From NCBI RefSeq assembly GCF_001613425.1, contig NZ_BDCI01000004.1, positions 578,387 through 642,386 on the forward strand: a stretch of 64,000 nucleotides of DNA. The letters are read 5' to 3'. The notes under the pieces are model-generated. The model ran no database searches. It worked only from the letters and a program-made list of their open reading frames with translations, and was not told the origin of the DNA. Position 1 is the stretch's first letter; the number at the start of each line of letters is the position of its first letter. Both the position numbers and the translations under genes were made by a program. This DNA is from Nocardia vulneris (GTDB lineage: Bacteria > Actinomycetota > Actinomycetes > Mycobacteriales > Mycobacteriaceae). Of the stretch, positions 40,629 to 49,375 are shown piece after piece.

Positions 40629-42194
40629 TCAGCGGGGGCGGAGCGTGGTGAGGAGTTCCGGACCGCGGGCGGTCAGGCGATGCTCGGCGATACGGGCACC
40701 GAAGAAGATCGCGGCCAGGCCGGTCGCGATGCCGACGGGGACCGCCAGCCATTCCACCGGTTTCCACTCGGTCAGATAGCCGATGACCAGGACGGCCAGC
40801 ACCGGCAGCAGGGCGACGAACTGGCCGAAGATCATGGCCACCTGGACGAGCATCTTCGCGCAACCGGGATTGCCCGAGCCGGAGAACGGGTTACCCGTCC
40901 GGGGCGGCAGCGGGTACGGCGCGAGCACGGAAAGGACGAGGGCCGAGCAGACGCCGACGCCGAGCGCGGCCGCGTACAGCGACAGCACCCACGGATAGAC
41001 GCCCCAGCGGCCGAGGGCACCGGGCAGGACGAGGGCGAGCAGCAGCGTGGGGACGCCGATCACGACGAGCAACGCGAGCGACCTGCCGCGCACGTCGGCC
41101 CGCACCGCGCCGGGCGTGATCAGGGTCTGCCACAGCGCGGTGCCGTCGTAGCCGTAGAGGTTGGCGCCGGCCAGCGCGGCGAACGCGGCCGAGGTGACGC
41201 CGGCGAACGGTACGCCGCCGGCACCGCTGCCCTGCACCGCGGGAAACACCGGCATCAGGACACCGACCACCAGCACCGGCAGCAGCGTGGCGCGCCGTCG
41301 GCTGTCACGGGACCAGGCGCGCAGTTCCTTCACGAGCACCGCGCCGACGGGTCCGCCCTGCCGAACCCGGCCGAGCAACCCACCGCCCGCCGACCCGCCG
41401 ACCGAGTTCATCGGCGCGGCGAGCCGCCGCGCGAGCAGCATCGACCACGCCTGCCACAGGCCGAGCGAGACCAGTACGAGGCCGAGCAACGGCAGCACGG
41501 CGAGCACCCAATTCCCTTGGGCCGCACCCTCGACCGCGACGGCGGCCCAGCCCGACGGAAGCAGGCGCACCGTGTCGGCCACCGCGGGCGGCACGTCGCG
41601 CAGCGCACCGACATGGGACAGCAGCCAGCTCATCGGGTAGTAGGCCAGCCCGAGCAGCCCCGCGACGAGCACGCCGAGGTCTTTGCCGCGCCGGGACCGC
41701 ATCGCGGCCCCGACCCAGGCGAGCACCACCCGGGACAGCAGCACGACGAACACGAGGTGCAACACCACCCCGAACACCGCGACCACCGTTGCCGCGACCC
41801 CGGTTCGAGCCGCGAGCAGCACGAGGCCACCGAACGCGACGAGGTTCAGCAACGGCGCCGGCCCGGCGAACGCGGCGGCGAGCAAGCCGGTGGCCAGTTG
41901 CCGCTGACTGAGCGGCAGCAGGCGCAGATGCTCCGGCTGCACCGTCTCGTCACTGCTGCCGAACAACACCGGCCCGCACAGCCAGCCGAGCGTCCATATC
42001 CCGAAAAGTGTTGCCGCGATGGTGATCCCGCGGTCGATCTCGCCATCGCGGACCGCGAACCCGATCAGGGCCGCGGTGATGATCGCGAAGCAGAGTCCGA
42101 TCACGAGGCCGATGACGAACGTGACGCCTTGCCAGCCGTTGCTCAGCGAACGCTTGGTGAGCAGCAACCGCAGCCGGATCAGGACGCCAGCCAC
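40629..42194 (-). CDS. ABC transporter membrane protein
   Basis: A 521-residue integral membrane protein with about twelve hydrophobic helices (for example VTFVIGLVIGLCFAIITAAL, LLGLVLVSLGLWQAW, LVVIGVPTLLLALVLPGALG). It is the permease partner of the ATPase encoded just upstream: its GTG start lies inside the last 16 bases of the ATPase gene. A cytoplasmic loop RDSRRRATLLPVLVVG resembles ABC-2-type exporters. Substrate unknown; drug, lipid or peptide export are all possible. Confidence 0.85.
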   Translation of the reverse strand: MAGVLIRLRLLLTKRSLSNGWQGVTFVIGLVIGLCFAIITAALIGFAVRDGEIDRGITIAATLFGIWTLGWLCGPVLFGSSDETVQPEHLRLLPLSQRQLATGLLAAAFAGPAPLLNLVAFGGLVLLAARTGVAATVVAVFGVVLHLVFVVLLSRVVLAWVGAAMRSRRGKDLGVLVAGLLGLAYYPMSWLLSHVGALRDVPPAVADTVRLLPSGWAAVAVEGAAQGNWVLAVLPLLGLVLVSLGLWQAWSMLLARRLAAPMNSVGGSAGGGLLGRVRQGGPVGAVLVKELRAWSRDSRRRATLLPVLVVGVLMPVFPAVQGSGAGGVPFAGVTSAAFAALAGANLYGYDGTALWQTLITPGAVRADVRGRSLALLVVIGVPTLLLALVLPGALGRWGVYPWVLSLYAAALGVGVCSALVLSVLAPYPLPPRTGNPFSGSGNPGCAKMLVQVAMIFGQFVALLPVLAVLVIGYLTEWKPVEWLAVPVGIATGLAAIFFGARIAEHRLTARGPELLTTLRPR

Positions 42195-42946
42195 GACAGC
42201 CCGTCCCCTCCCCCGACCCGCCCGCCGACCAGGCGAACAAAGGTCTCTTCCAACGTATTCTGGCCGCGCACCTCGTCCAGCGTGCCCGCGGCGACCACCC
42301 GTCCCCCGGTGATCACCGCGACGCGGTCGCACATGTTCTCCACCAGCGCCATCACGTGACTCGACAGCACCACCGAGCCGCCCGCCCCGACGAAGCGTTG
42401 CAGGATCGTGCGAATCGTGCTCGCCGACACCGGATCCACCGCTTCGAACGGCTCGTCGAGTACCAGCAGTTTCGGCCCGTGCAGCAGCGCGGTGGCCAGC
42501 CCGATCTTCTTGCGCATACCCGCGGAGTAGTCGACGACGAGAGTGCCTTCGGCGCCGGTCAATTCGAACACCGAGAGCAGTTCGTCGGCGCGCTCGGCGA
42601 CGATGCGCTCCGGCATCCCGCGCAAAAGGCCGGTGTAGGTGAGCAATTCGCGCCCGGTGAGCCGTTCGGGCAGCGCGAGCCCGTCCGGCAGCACACCGGC
42701 CAGGCTTTTCGCGCGCACCGGGTCGCCCCAGACGTCGGCGCCGAAGATCTCGGCCCGCCCGCCGTCGGGCCGCAACAGCCCGCAGGCCATCGACAGCGTC
42801 GTCGTCTTGCCCGCCCCGTTGGGGCCGACCAGGCCGAAGAACGAACCGGGCGGCACCACGAGACTCACGTTGTCGACCACCCAGGGTCCGCCGAAGCGTT
42901 TGCACAGGCCGGCCAGATGTAATGCGGGCTGATGGTCAGGTTGCAC
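42179..42946 (-). CDS. ABC transporter ATP-binding protein
   Basis: A 255-residue ABC ATPase: Walker A GLVGPNGAGKTTTLSMACGL, signature VVDYSAGMRKKIGLATALL, Walker B KLLVLDEPFEAVDPVSA and switch His in VVLSSHVMALVE. The signature is Y-S-A-G-M rather than L-S-G-G-Q, a variant seen in ABC-2 exporters. GTG 42946 with GGGGGA upstream is chosen over a start 45 bases further up. It is coupled by overlap to the permease gene and together they form one exporter. Confidence 0.92.
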   Translation of the reverse strand: MQPDHQPALHLAGLCKRFGGPWVVDNVSLVVPPGSFFGLVGPNGAGKTTTLSMACGLLRPDGGRAEIFGADVWGDPVRAKSLAGVLPDGLALPERLTGRELLTYTGLLRGMPERIVAERADELLSVFELTGAEGTLVVDYSAGMRKKIGLATALLHGPKLLVLDEPFEAVDPVSASTIRTILQRFVGAGGSVVLSSHVMALVENMCDRVAVITGGRVVAAGTLDEVRGQNTLEETFVRLVGGRVGGGDGLSWLAS

Positions 42947-43013
42947 GGGTCCCCCAGGGTCGTTTCGGTGGCTTCCCAGGGTACGGACCACCAGCCCGCG
43001 CGGTTCGAATTGC

Positions 43014-44219
43014 TCAGGCCGCAGGGGCGAGTTCCCGCTGCACCGGCGCGTCCCAGTCGATCCGGTACCGGAAATTCAGCCCCTGGGTCTTCTCCGGGTT
43101 CATCACGGTCCGGACCATGATCGGCATGAGCAGGTTCATGATCTTGCGCCCCACCGGCCCCGGCGTCTTGCTGTGGTTGATCTTCGCCGCGGCCGCCGTG
43201 ATCCGCTCGACCCGTTCCCGGCGCAATTCCTCGTAGGCGACGAAAGCGGCTCTGGGCGTGGGCAAGTCACGCAGGCAACGAGCCAGCTGGACCGCACTCT
43301 CGATGGCCAGCGACGCACCCTGCCCCGAGCTGTTGGACGGCGCATGCACCGAATCGCCGACCAGCACCATGCGGCCGCGCGACCACTGCGGCACCGGCGG
43401 CATGATGTGCAGCGCCCCGGTGATCTCCAACTGTTCCTCGGTGGTGTTGCGCGCAAGTTCACCGCCGGGCGTGTCGTCGCCGTAGACGTCGCGCAGGATG
43501 CCGAGCCAGTGCGCCGCAGGCAGCGCACGCGCCTCGGTGAGCGACATGTACTGCTTGCTCGGCAGATTGACGCCCCACATCACGCGGCCGTCCGGTGTCT
43601 TCCCGTACAGGTAGTAGGCCCGCTTGCCGAACGCGAAGGTCATCGTGTCCGGTGCGATGTCGGCGCTGCACTCGGTGATCGCGCCGAACCCGAGCATGCC
43701 GGTGTAGTCCGGCCCGGGCGCGTTCGGATCGATCAGGCCGCGCACCGTCGAGCGGATGCCGTCCGCACCGATCAGCACATCGGCGGTGGCGGTACTGCCG
43801 TCGGTGAAGCGGGCCGTGATGCCGGACTCGTCCTCGACCACGTCGACCAGACGTTTGTTGTATTCGAACGGAACGCCGGCGTCGACCGCGTGATCGTGCA
43901 GGACGCGGTGCAACTCGCTGCGGTCCACCACGTGCAACGCCATACCGGGAATCCCCGGCACGGTGAAGAGCTTGCCGCCGACCGAGAGGCTCTGCCCGGT
44001 CACGGGGTAGGCAATGGCGCGGACGGCCTCGGCCGCACCGATGATGTCCAGGGCGGCAATGCCGTTCGGCGCGAGCGCGAGGCCGCTGCCGATGTTGTAG
44101 GACGGACCGGGATAGGCCTCGTAGACGCGGGCGTCGATGCCCGCCTTGCGCAGCGCGGTCGCGGTGACCGGTCCGGCGATGCCGCCGCCGATGACCAGTG
44201 CGGTTCGTGTTTCGGACAT
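43014..44219 (-). CDS. FAD-dependent monooxygenase (group A hydroxylase)
   Basis: A 401-residue flavoprotein of the PHBH-like family: dinucleotide-binding ALVIGGGIAGPVTATALRKA at the N-terminus, DVLIGADGIRSTVRGLI (the DG motif) near residue 160, and GDSVHAPSNSSGQGASLAIE (GD motif) near 300. Relatives include rifampicin, tetracycline and aromatic-ring hydroxylases. It follows a PadR gene and an efflux-pump gene on the same strand. Drug modification with export under one regulator is therefore plausible, but the substrate is not known. Confidence 0.88.
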   Translation of the reverse strand: MSETRTALVIGGGIAGPVTATALRKAGIDARVYEAYPGPSYNIGSGLALAPNGIAALDIIGAAEAVRAIAYPVTGQSLSVGGKLFTVPGIPGMALHVVDRSELHRVLHDHAVDAGVPFEYNKRLVDVVEDESGITARFTDGSTATADVLIGADGIRSTVRGLIDPNAPGPDYTGMLGFGAITECSADIAPDTMTFAFGKRAYYLYGKTPDGRVMWGVNLPSKQYMSLTEARALPAAHWLGILRDVYGDDTPGGELARNTTEEQLEITGALHIMPPVPQWSRGRMVLVGDSVHAPSNSSGQGASLAIESAVQLARCLRDLPTPRAAFVAYEELRRERVERITAAAAKINHSKTPGPVGRKIMNLLMPIMVRTVMNPEKTQGLNFRYRIDWDAPVQRELAPAA

Positions 44220-44400
44220 GGGTGTCTCCAGGATTGTGTCGCGGATTTTTCGAATCCCCGAACCGACCCGTGCACCACGCACCCGGTTATCCTGTGGTTG
44301 CCAGCCTTGTAGCCGGGTGCGCGCATGCGAGCGCGGTTCGAGACTGTTCAATCGGGCTCGGCGGCGGTGTTGCCGCACCCCGCCGAGCTCGGTCTCGGAA

Positions 44401-45054
44401 TCAGATCTGCCAGTCCAGCTGCTCCTTTACTGCGGCGATGGTGTCGGCGGCGGAGAAGCCGCCCGCGTGGATCCGCCGCCACCAGTCCACGCCGTCGAAG
44501 GTGCCGTCCCGGATCTCGTCGCGGAACGAACGCGCCCAGGCGACTTCGGCTTCCAGCATCGCGACGCCGTATTCGGTCTCGATGGTGAACAGCCGCGGCA
44601 GCTTGCTCGTCGCGAGCTTGTCGAGTTCGCCGCGCACGCCATCGATGGCGCGCTCGAGCGCTTCGATGCGTCGACCGAGCAACTCGACCACCTCGTCCGG
44701 GGGCAGCACCGAGAGCACGGAGAGACCCGCGACGAACCGGTGCTGCTCGGGCTCCGGCTCGGCGACCAATTCTCGGGTCCAGTCGGTGAGTTCGGTGCGG
44801 CCCGGCTCGGTGATGCGATAGATCACCCGTTCCGGTCGTGCGCCGTCGCGCTCGCTGCCGACGATCTCCAGGAAGCCGGCCTTCTCCAGGCTCTGCACGA
44901 CCGTGTAGAGCGAGCCCCACTTGATCGCCATGTCCTGGTCTTTGCCGTGTTCGCGAAGCGTCTGCGCGATCTCGTAGCGGTGCATCGGCCGCTCCATCAT
45001 CACCGAGAGCACCGCGAGCGCGAGCAGGTTGTTCACCTTGCGCTTCGTGGCCAT
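44401..45054 (-). CDS. PadR-family transcriptional regulator
   Basis: A 217-residue PadR-s1/Vir-like regulator: winged helix VNNLLALAVLSVMMERPMHR, YEIAQTLREHGKDQDMAIKW, GSLYTVVQSLEKAGFLEIVG, followed by a long coiled-coil C-terminal domain (VVELLGRRIEALERAIDGVR, then LFTIETEYGVAMLEAEVAW). PadR proteins often repress adjacent efflux genes and release DNA on drug binding. It lies between a DHA2 pump gene and an FAD monooxygenase gene on one strand. An inverted repeat precedes its start. Confidence 0.92.
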   Translation of the reverse strand: MATKRKVNNLLALAVLSVMMERPMHRYEIAQTLREHGKDQDMAIKWGSLYTVVQSLEKAGFLEIVGSERDGARPERVIYRITEPGRTELTDWTRELVAEPEPEQHRFVAGLSVLSVLPPDEVVELLGRRIEALERAIDGVRGELDKLATSKLPRLFTIETEYGVAMLEAEVAWARSFRDEIRDGTFDGVDWWRRIHAGGFSAADTIAAVKEQLDWQI

Positions 45055-45066
45055 CGCACCTCCTTA

Positions 45067-45092
45067 CTCGTCTACGAATATACGTGTACGAG
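45067..45092. promoter_or_regulatory. Candidate PadR operator
   Basis: CTCGT (45067-45071) and ACGAG (45088-45092) frame the AT-rich core CTACGAATATACGTGT just upstream of the PadR start. The site is short and imperfect. The 80-bp gap to the pump gene also makes it a possible internal promoter. Confidence 0.4.
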
Positions 45093-45134
45093 CATTAGCC
45101 CGGCAAGAGGCTATCCCCTCGACTTCGCCGGCGC

Positions 45135-47165
45135 TCAGGCGCGCGTGTGCTCGTGCTCGGCCGCCTCCTGCTCGAGCAGCTTGCCCGCGAGGTTGTCCAA
45201 CGCCTGGTCGAACAGCGCGCGATCGGCGGGGTCGTCGTTGTTCCAGTCGACCAGCCGGGTGTCGAGCCAGCGGCGCCAAGCCGCTTTGAGCCGGTTCAGC
45301 TCGGCCTGCCCGTTCTCGGTCAGTCGCAGTTCGCGACCGTCGTCCACCAGATAGCCGCGCTCGGCCACCTTGCGATAGATCGGCTCGAGCACGTCGTCGG
45401 GTAGTTTGTGCGCCCGCGCGATCGCGTCCAGCGTGGCGGGTCCCCCGGCACGATCGCGCAGATAGACCTGGCCGAGCGCCCACGCCTCGCCGCGACTCAG
45501 CGTGCTGCCCGCGTCCGCGAGAATCCGCGGCCCGATCGGCCGGTCGTCGCCCTTGCGCATGGTGCCCGCGATCGCGCGTTCCAGCTGCACCACGCGGTCG
45601 GCCGAATCCGGCACCGAAAAACCTTCGCCCACATCGCCCGCGCTCACCCGGGCGCTGTCGCGCAGCGGCACTTCTTTGAGGAACCAGGCGACGACGAAAC
45701 CGACCAGCGCGACCGGCACCACCCACACGAAGACGTGATCGATGGTGTCGGCGTAGGCATCGATGATCGGCGCCGCCACGTCTTTCGGAACCGCTTGCAG
45801 CGATTGCGGATTCGCGGCCACCTCGGGCGGGACCACTTTGGCCTCGAGCAGCGCCGCGCGCAGATTCGGGCCGATCTCGTTGCTGTACAGGGTGCCGAAA
45901 ATAGCTGTGCCGAAAGTACTTCCGAGGGTGCGGAAGAAGGTGACGCCGGAGGTGGCGGTGCCGAGCTGGGCGTACGGGACGGTGTTCTGCACGACGATGG
46001 TGAGCACCTGCATGGTCAGGCCGATGCCCAAGCCCAGCACCATCATGTACAGCGACTCTTCCCAGATGCCGGTGTCGCGGCCCATGGTCGACATCAGATA
46101 CAGCCCGAGCGCCATCACCAGCGTGCCGACGATCGGGAAGTACCGATAGTGCCCGGTCTTGCCGACCACCTGCCCGGACAGAATCGAGGTCACCAGCAGG
46201 CCGGCCACCAGCGGCAACGAGCGCACGCCGGACATGGTGGCCGAAACCCCGTCCACGTATTGCAGATACGCGGGCAGGTAGGTGATCGAGCCGAGCATGG
46301 CGAAGCCGCAGATGAAACTCAGGATCGAACACACGGTGAAGACCCGGCTGCGGAACAAGCCCATGGGCAGCATCGGTTCCTTCGCGCGCAGCTCGACGGC
46401 CACGAACGCCGCAAACAGCACCGCCGAGGCGATGAACAAGCCGAGGATGGTCGGCGAGCCCCACGGGTATTCCTGCCCGCCCCACTCCAAGCCGAGGATC
46501 AGCGTCGAAACCGCCACGGCGACCAGGCCGATGCCCGCGTAGTCGATGATCGGCTTGACGGCGGCGCGCACCCGCGGGATGGTGCGCGCCGACATCGCGA
46601 TCATGATGATCGCGACCGGCACGTTGACGTAGAAGCACCAGCGCCAGCTCGCGTGGTCGGTGAACAACCCGCCGAGGGTCGGGCCGATCACCGTGGTGAC
46701 GCCGAACACCGCGCCCAGCGCGCCCTGATACTTGCCGCGCTGGCGCAGCGGGATGGTGTCGGCGATCAGGGCCATCGCGGTGACCATCAACCCGCCGCCG
46801 CCGAAGCCCTGGATACCGCGGGCCACGATCAGCATGGTCATCCCGTTGGCCAAGCCCGCGATCATCGAGCCTGCGATGAAGATCAGCGCACTGAGCTGGA
46901 AGATCAGCTTGCGTCCGAACAGGTCGCCGAGCTTGCCCGCCAGGGCCGTCGCGACCGCCTCGGCGAGCAGATAGGCCGTGACCACCCAGGCCATGTGCCC
47001 GGCTTCGCCGAGGTCGGCGACGATCGTCGGCAGCGCCGTCGAGACGATCGTCTGATCCAGTGCCGCCAGCAGCATGCCGAGCACAATCGTGGCGAACACG
47101 AGGTTGATCTTCGCCCGGCTCATCGGCTCGGGGGTTTTCTCGGCGACAGCGACTGCACCGGTCAT
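45135..47165 (-). CDS. DHA2-family drug efflux pump with winged-helix-like C-terminal tail
   Basis: A 676-residue MFS transporter of the 14-helix DHA2 (EmrB/QacA) type: motif C-like GVTTVIGPTLGGLFTDHASW with WRWCFYVNVPVAI, LDQTIVSTALPTIVADLGEA in helix 1, and GKLGDLFGRK (motif A). The membrane part ends near residue 515 (VVPVALVGFVVAWFLKEVPL). The last 150 residues are soluble. They look like a MarR-type winged helix (ATLDAIARAHKLPDDVLEPI, RKVAERGYLVDDGRELRLTE, NGQAELNRLKAAWRRWLD), an uncommon fusion seen in some actinobacterial pumps. It lies upstream of PadR and monooxygenase genes on one strand. Confidence 0.92.
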   Translation of the reverse strand: MTGAVAVAEKTPEPMSRAKINLVFATIVLGMLLAALDQTIVSTALPTIVADLGEAGHMAWVVTAYLLAEAVATALAGKLGDLFGRKLIFQLSALIFIAGSMIAGLANGMTMLIVARGIQGFGGGGLMVTAMALIADTIPLRQRGKYQGALGAVFGVTTVIGPTLGGLFTDHASWRWCFYVNVPVAIIMIAMSARTIPRVRAAVKPIIDYAGIGLVAVAVSTLILGLEWGGQEYPWGSPTILGLFIASAVLFAAFVAVELRAKEPMLPMGLFRSRVFTVCSILSFICGFAMLGSITYLPAYLQYVDGVSATMSGVRSLPLVAGLLVTSILSGQVVGKTGHYRYFPIVGTLVMALGLYLMSTMGRDTGIWEESLYMMVLGLGIGLTMQVLTIVVQNTVPYAQLGTATSGVTFFRTLGSTFGTAIFGTLYSNEIGPNLRAALLEAKVVPPEVAANPQSLQAVPKDVAAPIIDAYADTIDHVFVWVVPVALVGFVVAWFLKEVPLRDSARVSAGDVGEGFSVPDSADRVVQLERAIAGTMRKGDDRPIGPRILADAGSTLSRGEAWALGQVYLRDRAGGPATLDAIARAHKLPDDVLEPIYRKVAERGYLVDDGRELRLTENGQAELNRLKAAWRRWLDTRLVDWNNDDPADRALFDQALDNLAGKLLEQEAAEHEHTRA

Positions 47166-47255
47166 TGCCTCAGTATGGGGCGAGACGCCGCTGCTGTCCG
47201 TCCAGCGACACGGCAGCGACGCCCGGCGAACTCGCCCCGCCGGGCGTGCCGGGGC

Positions 47256-48206
47256 TCAGCCGAGCAGTCCCTCCAGTGCCCGCGCGCGGGTCGCCTGCCG
47301 CAGCTTGGCCAGGCCCTTCGCCTCGATCTGCCGGGCCCGCTCGCGGGAGACCCCGTAGACCTTGCCGATCTCGTCGAGCGACTTCGGATCGCCGCCGTCC
47401 AGGCCGAACCGCAGGGCGAGCACCTCGGCTTCGCGCCCGGCCAGCCCCGCGAGCACTTTGTCGAGGTGACCGCGGACCGACGTGGCCAACGCCACTTCGG
47501 CCGGGTCCGGCGCGGTGTCCGCGATCAGCTCACCGAACTCGCCCGCGTCGTCGCCCAGCGGGGTGTGCAGCGAAATCGGCTCGCGCGCATGGTCGAGCAC
47601 CTCACGCACCTTGTCCTCGGTCAAGTCCAGCTCGGCCGCGATTTCGGCCGCGGTGGCGGCGCGCCCGAGCTGCTGGGTCAGCGCACGCTGGGCCCGCGTC
47701 ACCCGGTTGAGCACCTCGACGACGTGCACCGGAATCCGGATCGTGCGGCCCTGGTCGGCCAGCGCCCGGCCGATGCCCTGCTTGATCCACCAGGTCGCGT
47801 ACGTGGAGAACTTGAGCCCGCGATGGTGATCGAACTTCTCCACCGCGCGCATCATCCCGAGGGTGCCCTCCTGTACCAGGTCGAGCAGCGACAGGCCGGT
47901 GGGCAGCGGGTAGCGCTTCGCGATGGACACGACCAGGCGCAGGTTCGCCTCGACCATATGGTCCTTGGCCCGCTGCCCCTCGGCCACCCGGCGCTGCAAC
48001 ATGCGGCGTTCGGCGACGTCGAGTTCGTCCGGCTCGGCCAGGCGCTGCTCGGCCTGCACACCCGCCTCGATGCGGGTGGCCAACTCGACCTCCTGCGTCG
48101 CGGTGAGCAGCGGGGTGCGGCCGATGAGCCGCAGGTAGTCCTTGATCGGATCCTCGGAGACGGTGCCGCCGAACGGAGCGGGGCGAGCGGTGCAGTACGT
48201 GGTCAC
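47256..48206 (-). CDS. Group 2 sigma-70 factor (SigB-like)
   Basis: A 316-residue primary-like sigma factor: region 1.2 (EDPIKDYLRLIGRTPLLTAT), region 2 (DHMVEANLRLVVSIAKRY, LSLLDLVQEGTLGMMRAVEK, KFSTYATWWIKQGIGRALAD), region 3 (TQQLGRAATAAEIAAELDLT) and region 4 (EAEVLALRFGLDGGDPKSLD, VYGVSRERARQIEAKGLAKL). It lacks the long N-terminal acidic part of SigA. It is not in the sigA/sigB-dtxR context, so it is an accessory factor likely used in stress or stationary phase. It starts at GTG. A 70-residue basic protein gene and a perfect inverted repeat lie upstream on the same strand. Confidence 0.9.
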   Translation of the reverse strand: MTTYCTARPAPFGGTVSEDPIKDYLRLIGRTPLLTATQEVELATRIEAGVQAEQRLAEPDELDVAERRMLQRRVAEGQRAKDHMVEANLRLVVSIAKRYPLPTGLSLLDLVQEGTLGMMRAVEKFDHHRGLKFSTYATWWIKQGIGRALADQGRTIRIPVHVVEVLNRVTRAQRALTQQLGRAATAAEIAAELDLTEDKVREVLDHAREPISLHTPLGDDAGEFGELIADTAPDPAEVALATSVRGHLDKVLAGLAGREAEVLALRFGLDGGDPKSLDEIGKVYGVSRERARQIEAKGLAKLRQATRARALEGLLG

Positions 48207-48261
48207 GGTGGGTCCTTCCGAGGGAGCGGTGCCTGGTCGGCGGAGCGTTCCGCCTCAATGC

Positions 48262-48314
48262 GAACGCCGGAATCGAGTCGAGACTTCCCGGAGCGGGGCT
48301 CGATTCCGGCGTTC
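48262..48314. repeat. Perfect 16-bp inverted repeat upstream of the sigma-factor gene
   Basis: GAACGCCGGAATCGAG (48262-48277) pairs exactly with 48299-48314, with a 21-base loop. It lies between the small basic protein gene and the sigma-factor gene, without a T-tract. It could terminate or attenuate read-through into the sigma gene, or bind a regulator. Confidence 0.7.
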
Positions 48315-48353
48315 AACCAGCGAAGTAAGTCGGGCCTGCGGTGCTGCGAACGC

Positions 48354-48566
48354 TCAGCCGCGACCGGGAATGCGCAGCGGACGCTGCGGGGCCGCCCGGA
48401 AGGCGCTCTGGTGCCGCGGCTGTCCGCTCCTTCGGTCGAGGCGAGCCGCGCCGGGGAACCCGTTGGTGCGCTGGCTCTTTCGCGTCTTGCCCGAGGCCGC
48501 TTCGGTCGGCGCGAAGCGACGGAGGACGGCCTCGATGGTGGTCTGCGCGGTGGTCTTGTCGGCCAT
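48354..48566 (-). CDS. Small basic hypothetical protein (70 aa)
   Basis: A 70-residue strongly basic protein (MADKTTAQTTIEAVLRRFAP, TEAASGKTRKSQRTNGF, ending RAAPQRPLRIPGRG) with no recognised domain. AAGGGAACAGCCACC ahead of the ATG gives a reasonable ribosome-binding site. It precedes the group 2 sigma gene on the same strand and could be cotranscribed apart from the intervening 16-bp stem. An N-terminal helix followed by a disordered basic tail is all that can be seen. It could be a sigma-associated or nucleic-acid-binding small protein. Confidence 0.5.
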   Translation of the reverse strand: MADKTTAQTTIEAVLRRFAPTEAASGKTRKSQRTNGFPGAARLDRRSGQPRHQSAFRAAPQRPLRIPGRG

Positions 48567-48685
48567 GGTGGCTGTTCCCTTTCGGTCGATGGTGGTGCTG
48601 GTACGGGCCGGGGTCGCTACGACAAGTCCATGGTTCACAGCGGTGGTGCTCCTTCGTTCTCGTTGACGAGCACAAAGTTAGAACA

Positions 48686-48718
48686 GACCTAAAAATATGT
48701 CAAGCATAAATTTTGGTC
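48686..48718. promoter_or_regulatory. AT-rich inverted repeat upstream of TetR
   Basis: GACCTAAAAAT (48686-48696) and AAATTTTGGTC (48708-48718) match at 8 of 11 positions in opposite orientation. This lies in a markedly AT-rich stretch that must hold the TetR promoter and perhaps that of the divergent small-protein gene. Confidence 0.5.
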
Positions 48719-48739
48719 GGTATCAGTTATGGTGTCTGC

Positions 48740-49375
48740 ATGACCACAGAGCAGATGGGCCTTCGAGACCGGAAAAAGCTACAGACCAGGGAGAACATCT
48801 CCGATCAGGCGACCAGACTGTTCCTCGAGCACGGCTTCGACAAGGTCACGATCGCCGACGTCGCGGCCGCCGCACAGGTCGCCAAGATGACGGTCACCAA
48901 CTACTTCCCGCGCAAGGAGGACCTCGCCCTCGACCTGCGCGACGTGTTCGTCGACCAACTCGCCCGCGTCGTCCGCGAGCGCGAGCCAGGCCAATCCGCC
49001 CTGGCGGCCCTGCGCGCCGCCTACCTGACGGCGGCGACCGAACAGGACCCGGTGGCGGGCTTCTCCGGCCCCGAGTTCGCCGGCATGATCGCCGACAGCC
49101 CGGCGCTGCTCGCCCGGCTCCGCGAATTCCACGACGACCGGCAGCAGGCGCTCGCCGACACCTTGGCAGCCGAAACCGGCGTGGCCGCAACGGATATCAC
49201 GCCCCGAGTGGCGGCGGCCCAGCTGGGCGGGGTGCACCGGGTGCTGTTCGACGAGACCATGCGGCGCACCCTCGCCGGGGAGTCCAACGACGAGATCGCC
49301 GCGGCGCTCCTCGAATACATCGGCATCGCGTTCGACACGCTCACGCCGTCACTAGCGGACTACGCGGTGCGCTGA
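48740..49375 (+). CDS. TetR-family regulator
   Basis: A 211-residue repressor with HTH VTIADVAAAAQVAKMTVTNY followed by FPRKEDLALDLRD, and a helical C-terminal domain (FSGPEFAGMIADSPALLARL, VAAAQLGGVHRVLFDETMRR). The ATG after the AT-rich repeat is preferred over an in-frame upstream start inside it. Divergent neighbours are the small basic protein and the group 2 sigma gene, so it may regulate that unit. Its end overlaps the next TetR gene by 16 bases, tail to tail. Confidence 0.9.
   Translation: MTTEQMGLRDRKKLQTRENISDQATRLFLEHGFDKVTIADVAAAAQVAKMTVTNYFPRKEDLALDLRDVFVDQLARVVREREPGQSALAALRAAYLTAATEQDPVAGFSGPEFAGMIADSPALLARLREFHDDRQQALADTLAAETGVAATDITPRVAAAQLGGVHRVLFDETMRRTLAGESNDEIAAALLEYIGIAFDTLTPSLADYAVR

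Noticed and set aside
40524..42359. 611-codon plus-strand frame
   Set aside because: Antisense to the ABC permease; low-complexity Arg/Gln/Asp composition and no motif.
45408..48692. A 1094-codon open frame on the plus strand
   Set aside because: It lies antisense to the efflux pump and the group 2 sigma factor, which have full domain motifs. Its composition (His/Arg/Asp/Gln-rich) is the usual shadow of high-GC genes.
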